Source of the DNA: an uncultured Aquincola sp. | Lineage (GTDB): Bacteria > Pseudomonadota > Gammaproteobacteria > Burkholderiales > Burkholderiaceae | Direction of reading: 5' to 3' | Assembly: GCA_937883885.1 (NCBI GenBank) | Contig: CAKZXL010000505.1 | Span: 1-50,938, forward strand | Length of the DNA stretch: 50,938 nucleotides | Part shown: one piece after another, positions 45,155 through 50,938 of the stretch | How the letters are laid out: every line of letters starts with the position of its first letter | Numbering within the stretch: the first letter of the stretch is position 1 | Program-made: the position numbers and the translations under genes | The notes under the pieces: model-generated | Told to the model about the DNA's origin: nothing | What the model saw: only the letters and a program-made list of their open reading frames with translations | The model's database searches: none

Positions 45155-47341
45155 ATGGCGGTCGGATCGGGCACCCCGTACAACATTCACATCGGCAACG
45201 GCGTCACCAGGACGTTCGGCTACGGCTTCACGCTGCTGGATGCCGACGACCTGGTGGTCACCATCGACGGTGTGGCCACCAGCGCCTACACCATCACGGG
45301 CCTGGGCGTGGCTGCCGGCGGCACGGTGGTGTTCAGCACGGCACCGGCCAGCGGCGCCAAGATCATCCTGCAGCGCGTCATCCAGCTGGTGCGCGCCACC
45401 GACTACCAGGACGACGGCGACCTGCTGGCCGACACGCTGAACGACGACTTCAACCGCCTGTGGATGGCGGTGCAGGGGGTCAGCGCAGGAGACGCCCGCT
45501 CGATTCGAGCGCCGTTCCCCGAGGTGCTCAACGACCTGCCCGCGGCGGTGGATCGGGCCGACAAGATCCTGACGTTCAACTCCGCCGGGCAGCCCATCTT
45601 GACGGCACCAGTGGCTGGGACCGCGGGCGCATTGGCCACCGACTTGGCCAGCACCGCCAGCGCCACCAAGGGCGCCGGCATGGTGTACCTCAACGTTGCG
45701 CTGTCGTACCCCGCCGGCTCTCTGGGCGCGCACGCCTGGAACAAGGTGTATGTCAGCAGTTTCCCGTTCTTGGCGACTGGTGATGGAACCACTGACGACT
45801 CGGCCGCTTTTGCATCCGCTGTAGCTTTTGTCGCAGCCAACGGCGGGGATCTCCATCTGGACCGTGGCAAGAACTACAAGATCACGACTGGCAACATCGA
45901 AGGCAGCCATGTTGCGCGCCTGATTGGCGACGAATCTCGCTCGTCGCGCATCACCTTCACCGGTTCAGGAACGCTGTTTCATAACCTAGGCGGCGCTTAC
46001 GGATTCAGCATCTACGGCAACAACAAAGCTGGCGCGCAAATCGGCATCAAAAACGAAGACTGGTATCGCGAGCGAATCAGCAACTGTGAATTTCACCTGC
46101 TTGGCAAGGGCATCCAGATTTCAGGCTCCGGCCAAACAGTAGAAGATAACTACTTCAGTTATTGCGGCATCGGTCTGCATGTGTATCGGCAGACAAGCCT
46201 GGCGGCTGCGACCACCACGTTCACGTCACGGAAGAACTGGTTTGAAGGGAACAACAAGGGCTTGTGGTTCGACTCTGCCGGCTTGGCTGACGGGGTGCTC
46301 GCATGCCAATCCGTTGACGACATCTTCCAGCTCAATACCGGCTATGGCTTGCTGATCGACAAGGCGAACTTCCCCTTCATCCTCATCAACCCATACACGG
46401 AGCAGAACTGCACAACGCCGGGCTGGTACGCCATCGCCTGCACGGATGCAAGTTACATCATCTGGGACGGCGGCTACCAGATGGCCGGCGATGTGAACAG
46501 CTTTGGAACGACCTCGGTCGTCATTCGCCGCACGATCGACGGCATTTCAGCCAAGGGTCGCTATCGCATCACCAACGCGGACGGAACAAAGGTTTTCGTG
46601 GATGTGCAGCCCGATGTGAATCTCACGACGCTGCTGGCCAAGACTGGTACTCAGCGGATGCTGTTCTCCGGCGGCGCATACTCCGAGACGGGGACCGGCC
46701 GCGTGGAGATCCAGGGCGGCATCGGTGACGTTGGTTTCCGATACGGCAACTATTGGCAAAGCGCACGCACCAGCACGACCAGCGACGGCTGTGTGATGTC
46801 GCTAGGTGTCATCACGCGCGGCTCTGTCACCGACAGCTACACCGACCTGCTTGCCATTGATGACGCAGGCCCGGTGTACCCCGGATTCGACAACTCGCAG
46901 ACCCTGGGCAAGTCCGGCAAACGCTGGTCTCAGCTTTACGCCGGCACGGCCACGATCAACACGTCGGACGAACGCGAGAAGCAGGACATCGGTGCCATTC
47001 CCGACGCGTGGCTTGATGCGTGGGCTGATGTGCAGTGGGTCCGGTTCAAGTTCAAAGACGCGGCAGTCAGCAAGGGTGCTGATGGTGCGCGCTGGCACAT
47101 CGGCATGGTGGCCCAGCGGGTTCGAGATGCGTTTGCTGCCCGCGGGATCGATGCACTTGCCATCGGCCTACTGTGCTACGACGAGTGGCCGGGCTCACCT
47201 GAGGTGCTGGACGACGAGGGCACCGTCACCATGCCCGCCGCGCCTGCCGGCAACCGCTGGGGCATCCGCTACGAAGAAGCGCTGGCGATGGAAGCCGCGT
47301 TGATGCGCCGCGAACTGAATCGGCTGAAGGCTCAACACTGA
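45155..47341 (+). CDS. Tail spike 2 with T7-type anchor and S74 chaperone
   Basis: A 728-residue fibre/spike. The N-terminus resembles the T7 gp17-type virion anchor (YNIHIGNGVTRTFGYGFTLL, DADDLVVTIDGVATSAYTIT). Residues 190-560 form a pectate-lyase-like beta-helix (DDSAAFASAVAFVAANGGDL at its start). From about 603, TSDEREKQDIGAIPD, then RWHIGMVAQRVRDAF and RYEEALAMEAALM mark an S74 intramolecular chaperone that self-cleaves after trimer folding. Probably recognises and may degrade a surface polysaccharide. Confidence 0.9.
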   Translation: MAVGSGTPYNIHIGNGVTRTFGYGFTLLDADDLVVTIDGVATSAYTITGLGVAAGGTVVFSTAPASGAKIILQRVIQLVRATDYQDDGDLLADTLNDDFNRLWMAVQGVSAGDARSIRAPFPEVLNDLPAAVDRADKILTFNSAGQPILTAPVAGTAGALATDLASTASATKGAGMVYLNVALSYPAGSLGAHAWNKVYVSSFPFLATGDGTTDDSAAFASAVAFVAANGGDLHLDRGKNYKITTGNIEGSHVARLIGDESRSSRITFTGSGTLFHNLGGAYGFSIYGNNKAGAQIGIKNEDWYRERISNCEFHLLGKGIQISGSGQTVEDNYFSYCGIGLHVYRQTSLAAATTTFTSRKNWFEGNNKGLWFDSAGLADGVLACQSVDDIFQLNTGYGLLIDKANFPFILINPYTEQNCTTPGWYAIACTDASYIIWDGGYQMAGDVNSFGTTSVVIRRTIDGISAKGRYRITNADGTKVFVDVQPDVNLTTLLAKTGTQRMLFSGGAYSETGTGRVEIQGGIGDVGFRYGNYWQSARTSTTSDGCVMSLGVITRGSVTDSYTDLLAIDDAGPVYPGFDNSQTLGKSGKRWSQLYAGTATINTSDEREKQDIGAIPDAWLDAWADVQWVRFKFKDAAVSKGADGARWHIGMVAQRVRDAFAARGIDALAIGLLCYDEWPGSPEVLDDEGTVTMPAAPAGNRWGIRYEEALAMEAALMRRELNRLKAQH

Positions 47342-47350
47342 GAGGCAAGC

Positions 47351-47500
47351 ATGCTCACCTACATCCTGATCGCATCCGCATCCGCCCTAGTCGGCGGTGG
47401 CATCGTGGCCTGGCGCCTGCGCGGTGACCGCTCCCTGATGGAAACCGGCAAGGCCGTGATCCTCGGCGGCGGTGGCCCTGGCCCGAGGCAGCCGAAGTGA
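47351..47500 (+). CDS. 49-residue membrane-anchored peptide
   Basis: MLTYILIASASALVGGGIVA followed by a basic WRLRGDRS and a Gly-rich tail; one N-terminal membrane helix. It overlaps the next gene's GTG. First gene of the lysis block. Too short for routine calling but supported by spacing. Confidence 0.65.
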   Translation: MLTYILIASASALVGGGIVAWRLRGDRSLMETGKAVILGGGGPGPRQPK

Positions 47501-47868
47501 GCGCGCTGCTGCTGCTGGTCGGCGTGTGGTGGGCGCATTACGCCTACTACCGCTGGCCCAGCTCTGGCGATCAGCAGTGGGCGCACTACATCGGCTCGCA
47601 TGCGCTGCTGGTGCTTGCCCTGGTGCTGCTGGTGCCGCAGGCGGCCCGGTCACGCTGGGCGGTAGCCGCGGTGATCGGTCCCATCGCCTGCTGGTGGGGC
47701 GCCATCGAGTCCGCGCAGGCCGCTGTGTGCGGCTACATGCAGTGGGGCACGCTGCCCGCCGCTGACCTGTGCGTGTCAGCGCTGGGCGTGTGGCCCTATG
47801 CCCTGGCCGCGGCCCTGTCCATCGCCACCCTGGTGGTGGCCCATGTCTGGAGGCGCCGTCATGGCTGA
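47497..47868 (+). CDS. Four-span membrane protein of the lysis block
   Basis: A 123-residue hydrophobic protein with spans near 1-20, 35-50, 55-75 and 95-115 (HALLVLALVLLVPQAA; VAAVIGPIACWWGAIESAQA; ALAAALSIATLVVAHVW). Located just before the holin-like gene. Could assist or restrain hole formation; function not established. Confidence 0.7.
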   Translation: MSALLLLVGVWWAHYAYYRWPSSGDQQWAHYIGSHALLVLALVLLVPQAARSRWAVAAVIGPIACWWGAIESAQAAVCGYMQWGTLPAADLCVSALGVWPYALAAALSIATLVVAHVWRRRHG

Positions 47869-48208
47869 GCCACACGCAACCGGCGGCGCGGCGCTGCTCG
47901 TCGTCGCCACCGCGGCCCTCGGCCCCATCGCGGGCGAGTGGACGCTGATCCTGGTGGGCGGCTTCCTCGGCGGCTGCCTCGCGGCCACGTCGGCAGAGAC
48001 GGCCGGCCTGCGCGCCGCGGTGACCGTCCTGGCGCGCGGCATGGTCGCTGCCACGCTCTTCACCAGCATCGCGGCTGTTGTAGCCGCATCGCTGACAAGC
48101 ATTTCGGTGGACGCACTGCTGCTGCCTGTCTCCGGCGCCATGGCCTGGCAGTTCGACCGGCTCAAGGATCTGGCGCTGGGCTTTCTCGGCCGCCGCGGAG
48201 GTGCCTGA
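47861..48208 (+). CDS. Putative holin
   Basis: A 115-residue membrane protein with three likely spans (AALLVVATAALGPIAGEWTL, ILVGGFLGGCLAATS, MVAATLFTSIAAVVAAS), a charged C-terminal end (FDRLKDLALGFLGRRGG) and GGAGG before the ATG at 47861. Its size, topology and position upstream of an endopeptidase match phage holins, which open the inner membrane at lysis time. Confidence 0.75.
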   Translation: MAEPHATGGAALLVVATAALGPIAGEWTLILVGGFLGGCLAATSAETAGLRAAVTVLARGMVAATLFTSIAAVVAASLTSISVDALLLPVSGAMAWQFDRLKDLALGFLGRRGGA

Positions 48209-48537
48209 TGGACTGGATCAACATCATGTTAGGCGCCGGGATCATCTGGACCTGCCTCTGCCGGATCAAGCGCATGAGCGCCGCAAGCACGCTGGCCACC
48301 GTGCGCTACAGCGTGTCGCTGCTGGCTGCGGCCGGCCTGGTGCTAATCCTGGCCGCCACGGTGCGCCCGCACTGGCACGACACGGCGCTGACGTTCTTGG
48401 CGCTGGCGATGCTCTGCGTACAGGCCAGCACATCGCGCCTGTGGCGCCATCGAGTGCCCGAGCCATTCAGCCGGCCCGGCGGCCTGGACGAGATCGATTC
48501 GGACTGGCTGCCCAGCATCACCGGAGGCAAGAAGTGA
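48208..48537 (+). CDS. Membrane protein next to the holin, possible second holin
   Basis: A 109-residue protein with three hydrophobic segments (WINIMLGAGIIWTCLC, YSVSLLAAAGLVLILAATV, ALTFLALAMLCVQAS) and a soluble tail. Start overlaps the holin stop (TGATG) and its stop overlaps the endolysin start. May be an antiholin or accessory holin. Confidence 0.7.
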   Translation: MDWINIMLGAGIIWTCLCRIKRMSAASTLATVRYSVSLLAAAGLVLILAATVRPHWHDTALTFLALAMLCVQASTSRLWRHRVPEPFSRPGGLDEIDSDWLPSITGGKK

Positions 48538-48896
48538 AGCTCAACGACCGAAGTGAAGACCGCCTGAAAGGCGTCAACGACGACTTGGTGCGCGTGGTGC
48601 GTCGGGCCGCCGAAATCACCGACGTGGATTTCGTGGTCACCGAAGGCCTGCGCACGAAGGAGCGGCAGGCGCAACTGGTGGCCAAGGGTGCCAGCCGCAC
48701 CATGAACAGCAAACACATCGTCGGCCGGGCCGTTGACTTGGCCGCCGTGGTGGACGGCGAAGTGCGCTGGGACTGGCCGCTGTACCACAAGCTGGCCGAC
48801 ATCATGAAGCGCGCGGCGGCTGAACTGAGCGTGCACATCGCCTGGGGCGGTGACTGGGTGACGTTCAAGGACGGCCCGCACTTCGAGCTGCCATGA
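48534..48896 (+). CDS. M15-family endolysin (L-Ala-D-Glu type endopeptidase)
   Basis: A 120-residue peptidoglycan peptidase. Zinc ligands in the family order are visible: His61 and Asp68 in SKHIVGRAVDLA, and His117 in DGPHFEL; TEGLRTKERQAQLVAKGAS is the usual start of the fold. No signal sequence, so it depends on the holin. GTG 48534 overlaps the upstream stop. Confidence 0.92.
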   Translation: MKLNDRSEDRLKGVNDDLVRVVRRAAEITDVDFVVTEGLRTKERQAQLVAKGASRTMNSKHIVGRAVDLAAVVDGEVRWDWPLYHKLADIMKRAAAELSVHIAWGGDWVTFKDGPHFELP

Positions 48897-49396
48897 CCCC
48901 GCTGCGCTACGCCGCCGCCGGCCTGCTGGTGCTGCTGCTGGGCCTGCTGGCCGTGCAGACCGGCCGCCTGCAGCGCGCCGAGACCGCGATCCAGACCGAG
49001 CGCGCCGGCCGCGCGCAGGACAAGGCCGCCGCTGCCATGGCCGCCGCGAGTGCCGTGATGGCCGCCCGGGCCGAGGAACAGCGGCGCACCGCCGCGCAAC
49101 AGGAGGCCGCCCATGCTGCCCAGACCGATGCCGCGCGTGCGCGCGCTGATGCCGTTGCTGCTGCTGGCAGCGCTGACCGGCTGCGCCAGCACGTCGCCGC
49201 CCTTGCCGCCAGTTGTGGTGACGCCGCCAGCGATTCCGCCGCTGCCGCGGGAAGCGCGCCAGCCGCCGGTGCCGGCCTGGTGCTCGCCGACCTGTTCCGC
49301 AGGGCTGACGAGCGCTCGGGACAGCTGGCTGAGTACGCCGATCAAGCTCGGATCGCCGGCCAGGCCTGCGAGCGGGCCTATGACGCCCTGAGGTAG
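48893..49396 (+). CDS. Rz-like spanin inner-membrane subunit
   Basis: A 167-residue protein with one N-terminal membrane anchor (AAAGLLVLLLGLLAVQTG) and a long Ala/Gln/Arg coiled coil facing the periplasm, of the DUF2514 type. Follows the endolysin (ATGA) and contains the Rz1-like gene in another frame. Together they fuse inner and outer membranes in the last step of lysis. Confidence 0.87.
   Translation: MTPLRYAAAGLLVLLLGLLAVQTGRLQRAETAIQTERAGRAQDKAAAAMAAASAVMAARAEEQRRTAAQQEAAHAAQTDAARARADAVAAAGSADRLRQHVAALAASCGDAASDSAAAAGSAPAAGAGLVLADLFRRADERSGQLAEYADQARIAGQACERAYDALR
49113..49391 (+). CDS. Rz1-like outer-membrane spanin lipoprotein, nested in Rz
   Basis: A 92-residue protein read in the +1 frame fully inside the Rz gene. 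It has a signal peptide and lipobox LTGC with Cys24 as the lipidated residue, followed by a Pro-rich region (SPPLPPVVVTPPAIPPLPRE), the hallmark of Rz1. It partners with the product of the surrounding gene. Confidence 0.85.
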   Translation: MLPRPMPRVRALMPLLLLAALTGCASTSPPLPPVVVTPPAIPPLPREARQPPVPAWCSPTCSAGLTSARDSWLSTPIKLGSPARPASGPMTP

Positions 49397-49398
49397 CC

Positions 49399-49563
49399 AT
49401 GCCCTGCGCGCTCTGCGGTTCCTGGGAGCAGAACCGGTCGTCGTGCCCACTGGAGTGCGGCCTGCCGCGCGCAGACGACTTGCTGGACCTGATCGAACTG
49501 GGCGAGGTACTCGACGCCCCGCCGGCCCCGCCGCCAGACCGTCAGGAGAAACCATGCCGATGA
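49399..49563 (+). CDS. 54-residue zinc-knuckle-like protein
   Basis: ATG 49399, 2 bp after the Rz stop. MPCALCGSWEQNRSSCPLEC has four cysteines in two pairs, followed by an acidic helix and a Pro-rich end. It overlaps the next gene by 10 bp. Probably a small metal-binding protein of the post-lysis block; function unknown. Confidence 0.65.
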   Translation: MPCALCGSWEQNRSSCPLECGLPRADDLLDLIELGEVLDAPPAPPPDRQEKPCR

Positions 49564-49898
49564 TCCGGCACGAGGTGACCACCTCCATCCTGCGGTTCTA
49601 CGAACGGGAGAGCAGCGCCAGCACGCCGCCGTTCGACGCCACGTGCGTGGTGCAGTGGGAGACGCCCCGCATCGTGTGGCTGAAAGCGTTCCACGGCCGG
49701 CTGACGCGCTCGCTGCTGCGCTGCCTGCTGGAGTGGCTTGCCGAGAACGGCATCCACACCGTGAAGGCGTACCGCGATGCGGCCCACCACCTGCCCTTTG
49801 GGCGGCTGCAAGACGATGGGTCTACGGTAATCGACGTGGCCGACCTCGTGGACCGCTTCACGCGGCGCACGGCCAGCACCTGGGGCGACCTGACGTGA
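49554..49898 (+). CDS. Hypothetical late phage protein
   Basis: A 114-residue protein with AGGAG before ATG 49554. It has IRHEVTTSILRFYERESSAS, a beta-strand VQWETPRIVWLKAFHG and a helical segment TRSLLRCLLEWLAENGIHTV; the AYRDAAHHLPFGRL piece is distinctive. Small proteins of this sort sit at the right end of many Burkholderiales podoviruses. Function unknown. Confidence 0.7.
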   Translation: MPMIRHEVTTSILRFYERESSASTPPFDATCVVQWETPRIVWLKAFHGRLTRSLLRCLLEWLAENGIHTVKAYRDAAHHLPFGRLQDDGSTVIDVADLVDRFTRRTASTWGDLT

Positions 49899-50029
49899 TG
49901 CCTGACCGGGATGCGGTGCGCCAGGCCACCGAAGCCGCGGCGCGCGAGGGCCGTCCGTACTGCCCGCACGATGCCTGGGCTGTGAGCCGGGCGGCGCTGC
50001 TGGCTGAGATGTGGGCGGCGCGGCGGTGA
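49898..50029 (+). CDS. 43-residue protein, last phage gene
   Basis: ATG 49898 overlaps the previous stop (TGATG). MPDRDAVRQATEAAAREGRP followed by YCPHDAWAVSRAALLAEMW. Basic and helical. It is the final gene before the right attachment site. Function unknown. Confidence 0.55.
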   Translation: MPDRDAVRQATEAAAREGRPYCPHDAWAVSRAALLAEMWAARR

Positions 50030-50056
50030 TTTCACCGGGAAAGCCACCTCGCGAGG

Positions 50057-50127
50057 CCGCATGAATGCTCGGCCCCATCGCGCGTCTGTATTCCCACGGA
50101 CAGCCCGCAAACCCGCATGGATGCTCG
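50057..50127. repeat. Paired 15-bp repeats, possible right-arm integrase sites
   Basis: CCGCATGAATGCTCG (50057-50071) and CCGCATGGATGCTCG (50113-50127) differ at one base. They lie in the gene-free stretch between the last phage gene and the attachment core, where right-arm recombinase sites are expected. Also ATGGAT/ATCCAT forms a small palindrome at 50117-50133. Confidence 0.4.
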
Positions 50128-50139
50128 ATCCATGCCTTT

Positions 50140-50186
50140 GATTGTGATTCTGGTCGTCGTGGGTTCGAGTCCCATCAGCCACCCCA
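50140..50186 (+). repeat. Right attachment core (tRNA-His 3' remnant)
   Basis: Exact copy of 35-81. The 5' half of the tRNA is absent here, so this is not a functional gene. It is the original chromosomal 3' end displaced by integration, and probably also the left junction of the next element, whose integrase begins 173 bp further on. Confidence 0.93.
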
Positions 50187-50298
50187 TCCCAGCGTTTCAT
50201 CAGGTCCCATGCCGGACCGAACTTCCCGCTAAATCAACGACTTAGACAGTCGCTTGAGTCAGGAAGGCTCCTGCCGTCCCACGGCAGCGCAGCGAAGT

Positions 50299-50359
50299 TG
50301 GGGGAACATCTGGGGGAACAAATGGCGTGTTCGCAGCCATTTGATGTTTTGTTCCCCCA
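50299..50359. promoter_or_regulatory. Repeats overlapping the second integrase start
   Basis: TGGGGGAACA occurs directly at 50299-50308 and 50311-50320 and inverted as TGTTCCCCCA at 50350-50359, the last including the A of the start codon. Inner arms AAATGGC (50320-50326) and GCCATTT (50336-50342) extend the pairing. The integrase could bind here to control its own gene, as in P4-type islands. Confidence 0.6.
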
Positions 50360-50938
50360 TGCTCACCGACAAGCAGTGCAAGAACGCGAGTTGCGACGCG
50401 GGTAGGCCCCGCGTGCGCCTGGCCGATTCCGGCGGTCTGTACCTGGAGGTCTCGCCCTCTGGGTCCAAGCGCTGGTTCTGGAAGTACCGCTTCGACGGGA
50501 AGGAGAAGCGCCTTGCCCTCGGGGGCTATCCAGATCTGGGTCTGAAGGAGGCCAGAGTCGCACGTGATGATGCGCGCAAGCAACATCAGTCGGGCGCAGA
50601 TCCGGTGCTCTCGCGGCAGGTGGAGCGCCTCAGTTCCCGGTTCGACGCCAACGCCAGCTTCGAGGTGACCGCGCGCGAGTTCCACGCGACAAAGAAGGTC
50701 GGCTGGAGCGATCACTACGCCAAGCGCTGGATGGAGCGCCTCGAGAAGGACATCTTCCCCTGGCTGGGCAAGCTTCCGCTCTCCCAGATCGGCGCACCGA
50801 TGCTGCTGCAGACGCTGCGGCGCGTCGAGGCACGTGGCACGCGCGAACTGCCTCACTCTCTGCTGGAAGCCTGCGGGCAAGTGTTTCGATACGGCGTTGC
50901 GACCGGGCGTTGTGAGCGCAGCCCCGCTTCGGATCTGC
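50359..50938 (+). CDS. P4-type integrase of a second element (truncated by window)
   Basis: 193 codons from ATG 50359 to the window edge. MLTDKQCKNASCDAGRPRVR followed by LADSGGLYLEVSPSGSKRWF and RLALGGYPDLGLKEARVARD is the DUF4102 arm-binding domain of P4-like integrases; the core-binding domain starts near residue 100 (ASFEVTAREFHATKKVGWSD). The catalytic part lies outside the window. It shows a second island in tandem beside the same tRNA-His end. Confidence 0.93.
   Translation, partial: MLTDKQCKNASCDAGRPRVRLADSGGLYLEVSPSGSKRWFWKYRFDGKEKRLALGGYPDLGLKEARVARDDARKQHQSGADPVLSRQVERLSSRFDANASFEVTAREFHATKKVGWSDHYAKRWMERLEKDIFPWLGKLPLSQIGAPMLLQTLRRVEARGTRELPHSLLEACGQVFRYGVATGRCERSPASDL

Larger units (their letters stand above)
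35..50186. mobile_element. Complete temperate podovirus prophage in tRNA-His
   Basis: The element is bounded by a 47-bp perfect direct repeat (35-81 and 50140-50186), which is the 3' half of tRNA-His. Inside lie, in order, integrase, recombination genes, a repressor/Cro switch, replication genes, virion genes, terminase, spike and lysis genes, with no obvious frameshift in an essential gene. Virion gene types (T7 gp8-like connector, tail tubular proteins, large internal proteins) indicate a short-tailed phage. Similarity to Bordetella BPP-1-type phages is from memory of protein families. No reverse transcriptase or diversity-generating retroelement was found. Confidence 0.95.

Noticed and set aside
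43070..45910. 946-codon minus frame antisense to terminase
   Set aside because: Antisense to a clear terminase large subunit; composition dominated by His, Val, Gly and Arg.
50140..50186. Second tRNA-His gene at the right end
   Set aside because: Only the 3' 47 bases are present; the acceptor 5' strand and D-arm are missing.
1..50938. CRISPR array
   Set aside because: No series of regularly spaced repeats was found.
1..50938. Single-subunit phage RNA polymerase as in T7
   Set aside because: Virion genes are T7-like but no gene of suitable size or motif exists, so late genes must use host polymerase.

Overview
The window holds one essentially complete temperate podovirus prophage (about 50.1 kb, 35-50186) in a high-GC bacterial chromosome, plus the first 193 codons of a second integrative element at the right edge. 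High GC, an encoded CCA on tRNA-His, and virion genes that recall Bordetella phage BPP-1 and related podoviruses suggest a betaproteobacterium, probably Burkholderiales. That host call is inference. The left boundary is an intact tRNA-His(GTG) gene. Its 3' half (47 bp) recurs exactly at 50140-50186, so these are the attachment cores, and a tyrosine recombinase gene lies beside the intact tRNA.

Left arm (168-12609, minus strand): one tightly overlapping operon read leftward from a promoter at 12642-12670. It carries a RecT annealing protein, a YqaJ-type exonuclease, a NUMOD4/HNH homing-type endonuclease, a J-domain protein, a large modular protein ending in a NADAR domain, many small proteins including several micro-ORFs under 60 codons, and finally a DUF4224-like protein and the integrase.

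Immunity region (12.6-14.1 kb): a short Xre-type repressor with no visible S24 peptidase domain faces a YdaS/Cro-like protein. Both flanking promoters carry pairs of the palindrome AAGCGnnnCGCTT exactly 22 bp apart. A terminator ends the lysogenic operon just before the leftward promoter.

Early right arm (14.5-23.1 kb, plus): small regulators, a truncated C5-methyltransferase fused to a DUF4406-like tail, a replication protein with an origin-like repeat cluster inside it, a RecA-fold helicase, a RuvC-like resolvase and several unknown genes, closed by a hairpin terminator.

Late region (23.2-50.0 kb): T7/BPP-1-like connector, spike, Bbp19-like protein, scaffold, major capsid, cement, tail tube proteins, GNAT enzyme, internal virion proteins, a second immunity-like island (divergent Arc-type repressors plus a KilA-N protein, reminiscent of P22 immI), both terminase subunits, a second spike with an S74 chaperone, and a lysis cassette with nested Rz/Rz1. 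A 19-bp sequence occurs three times at late module boundaries. The pairing of a repressor without an autoprotease with a distant Arc/KilA-N island suggests an antirepressor-driven lysis switch, and that is the most interesting system here.
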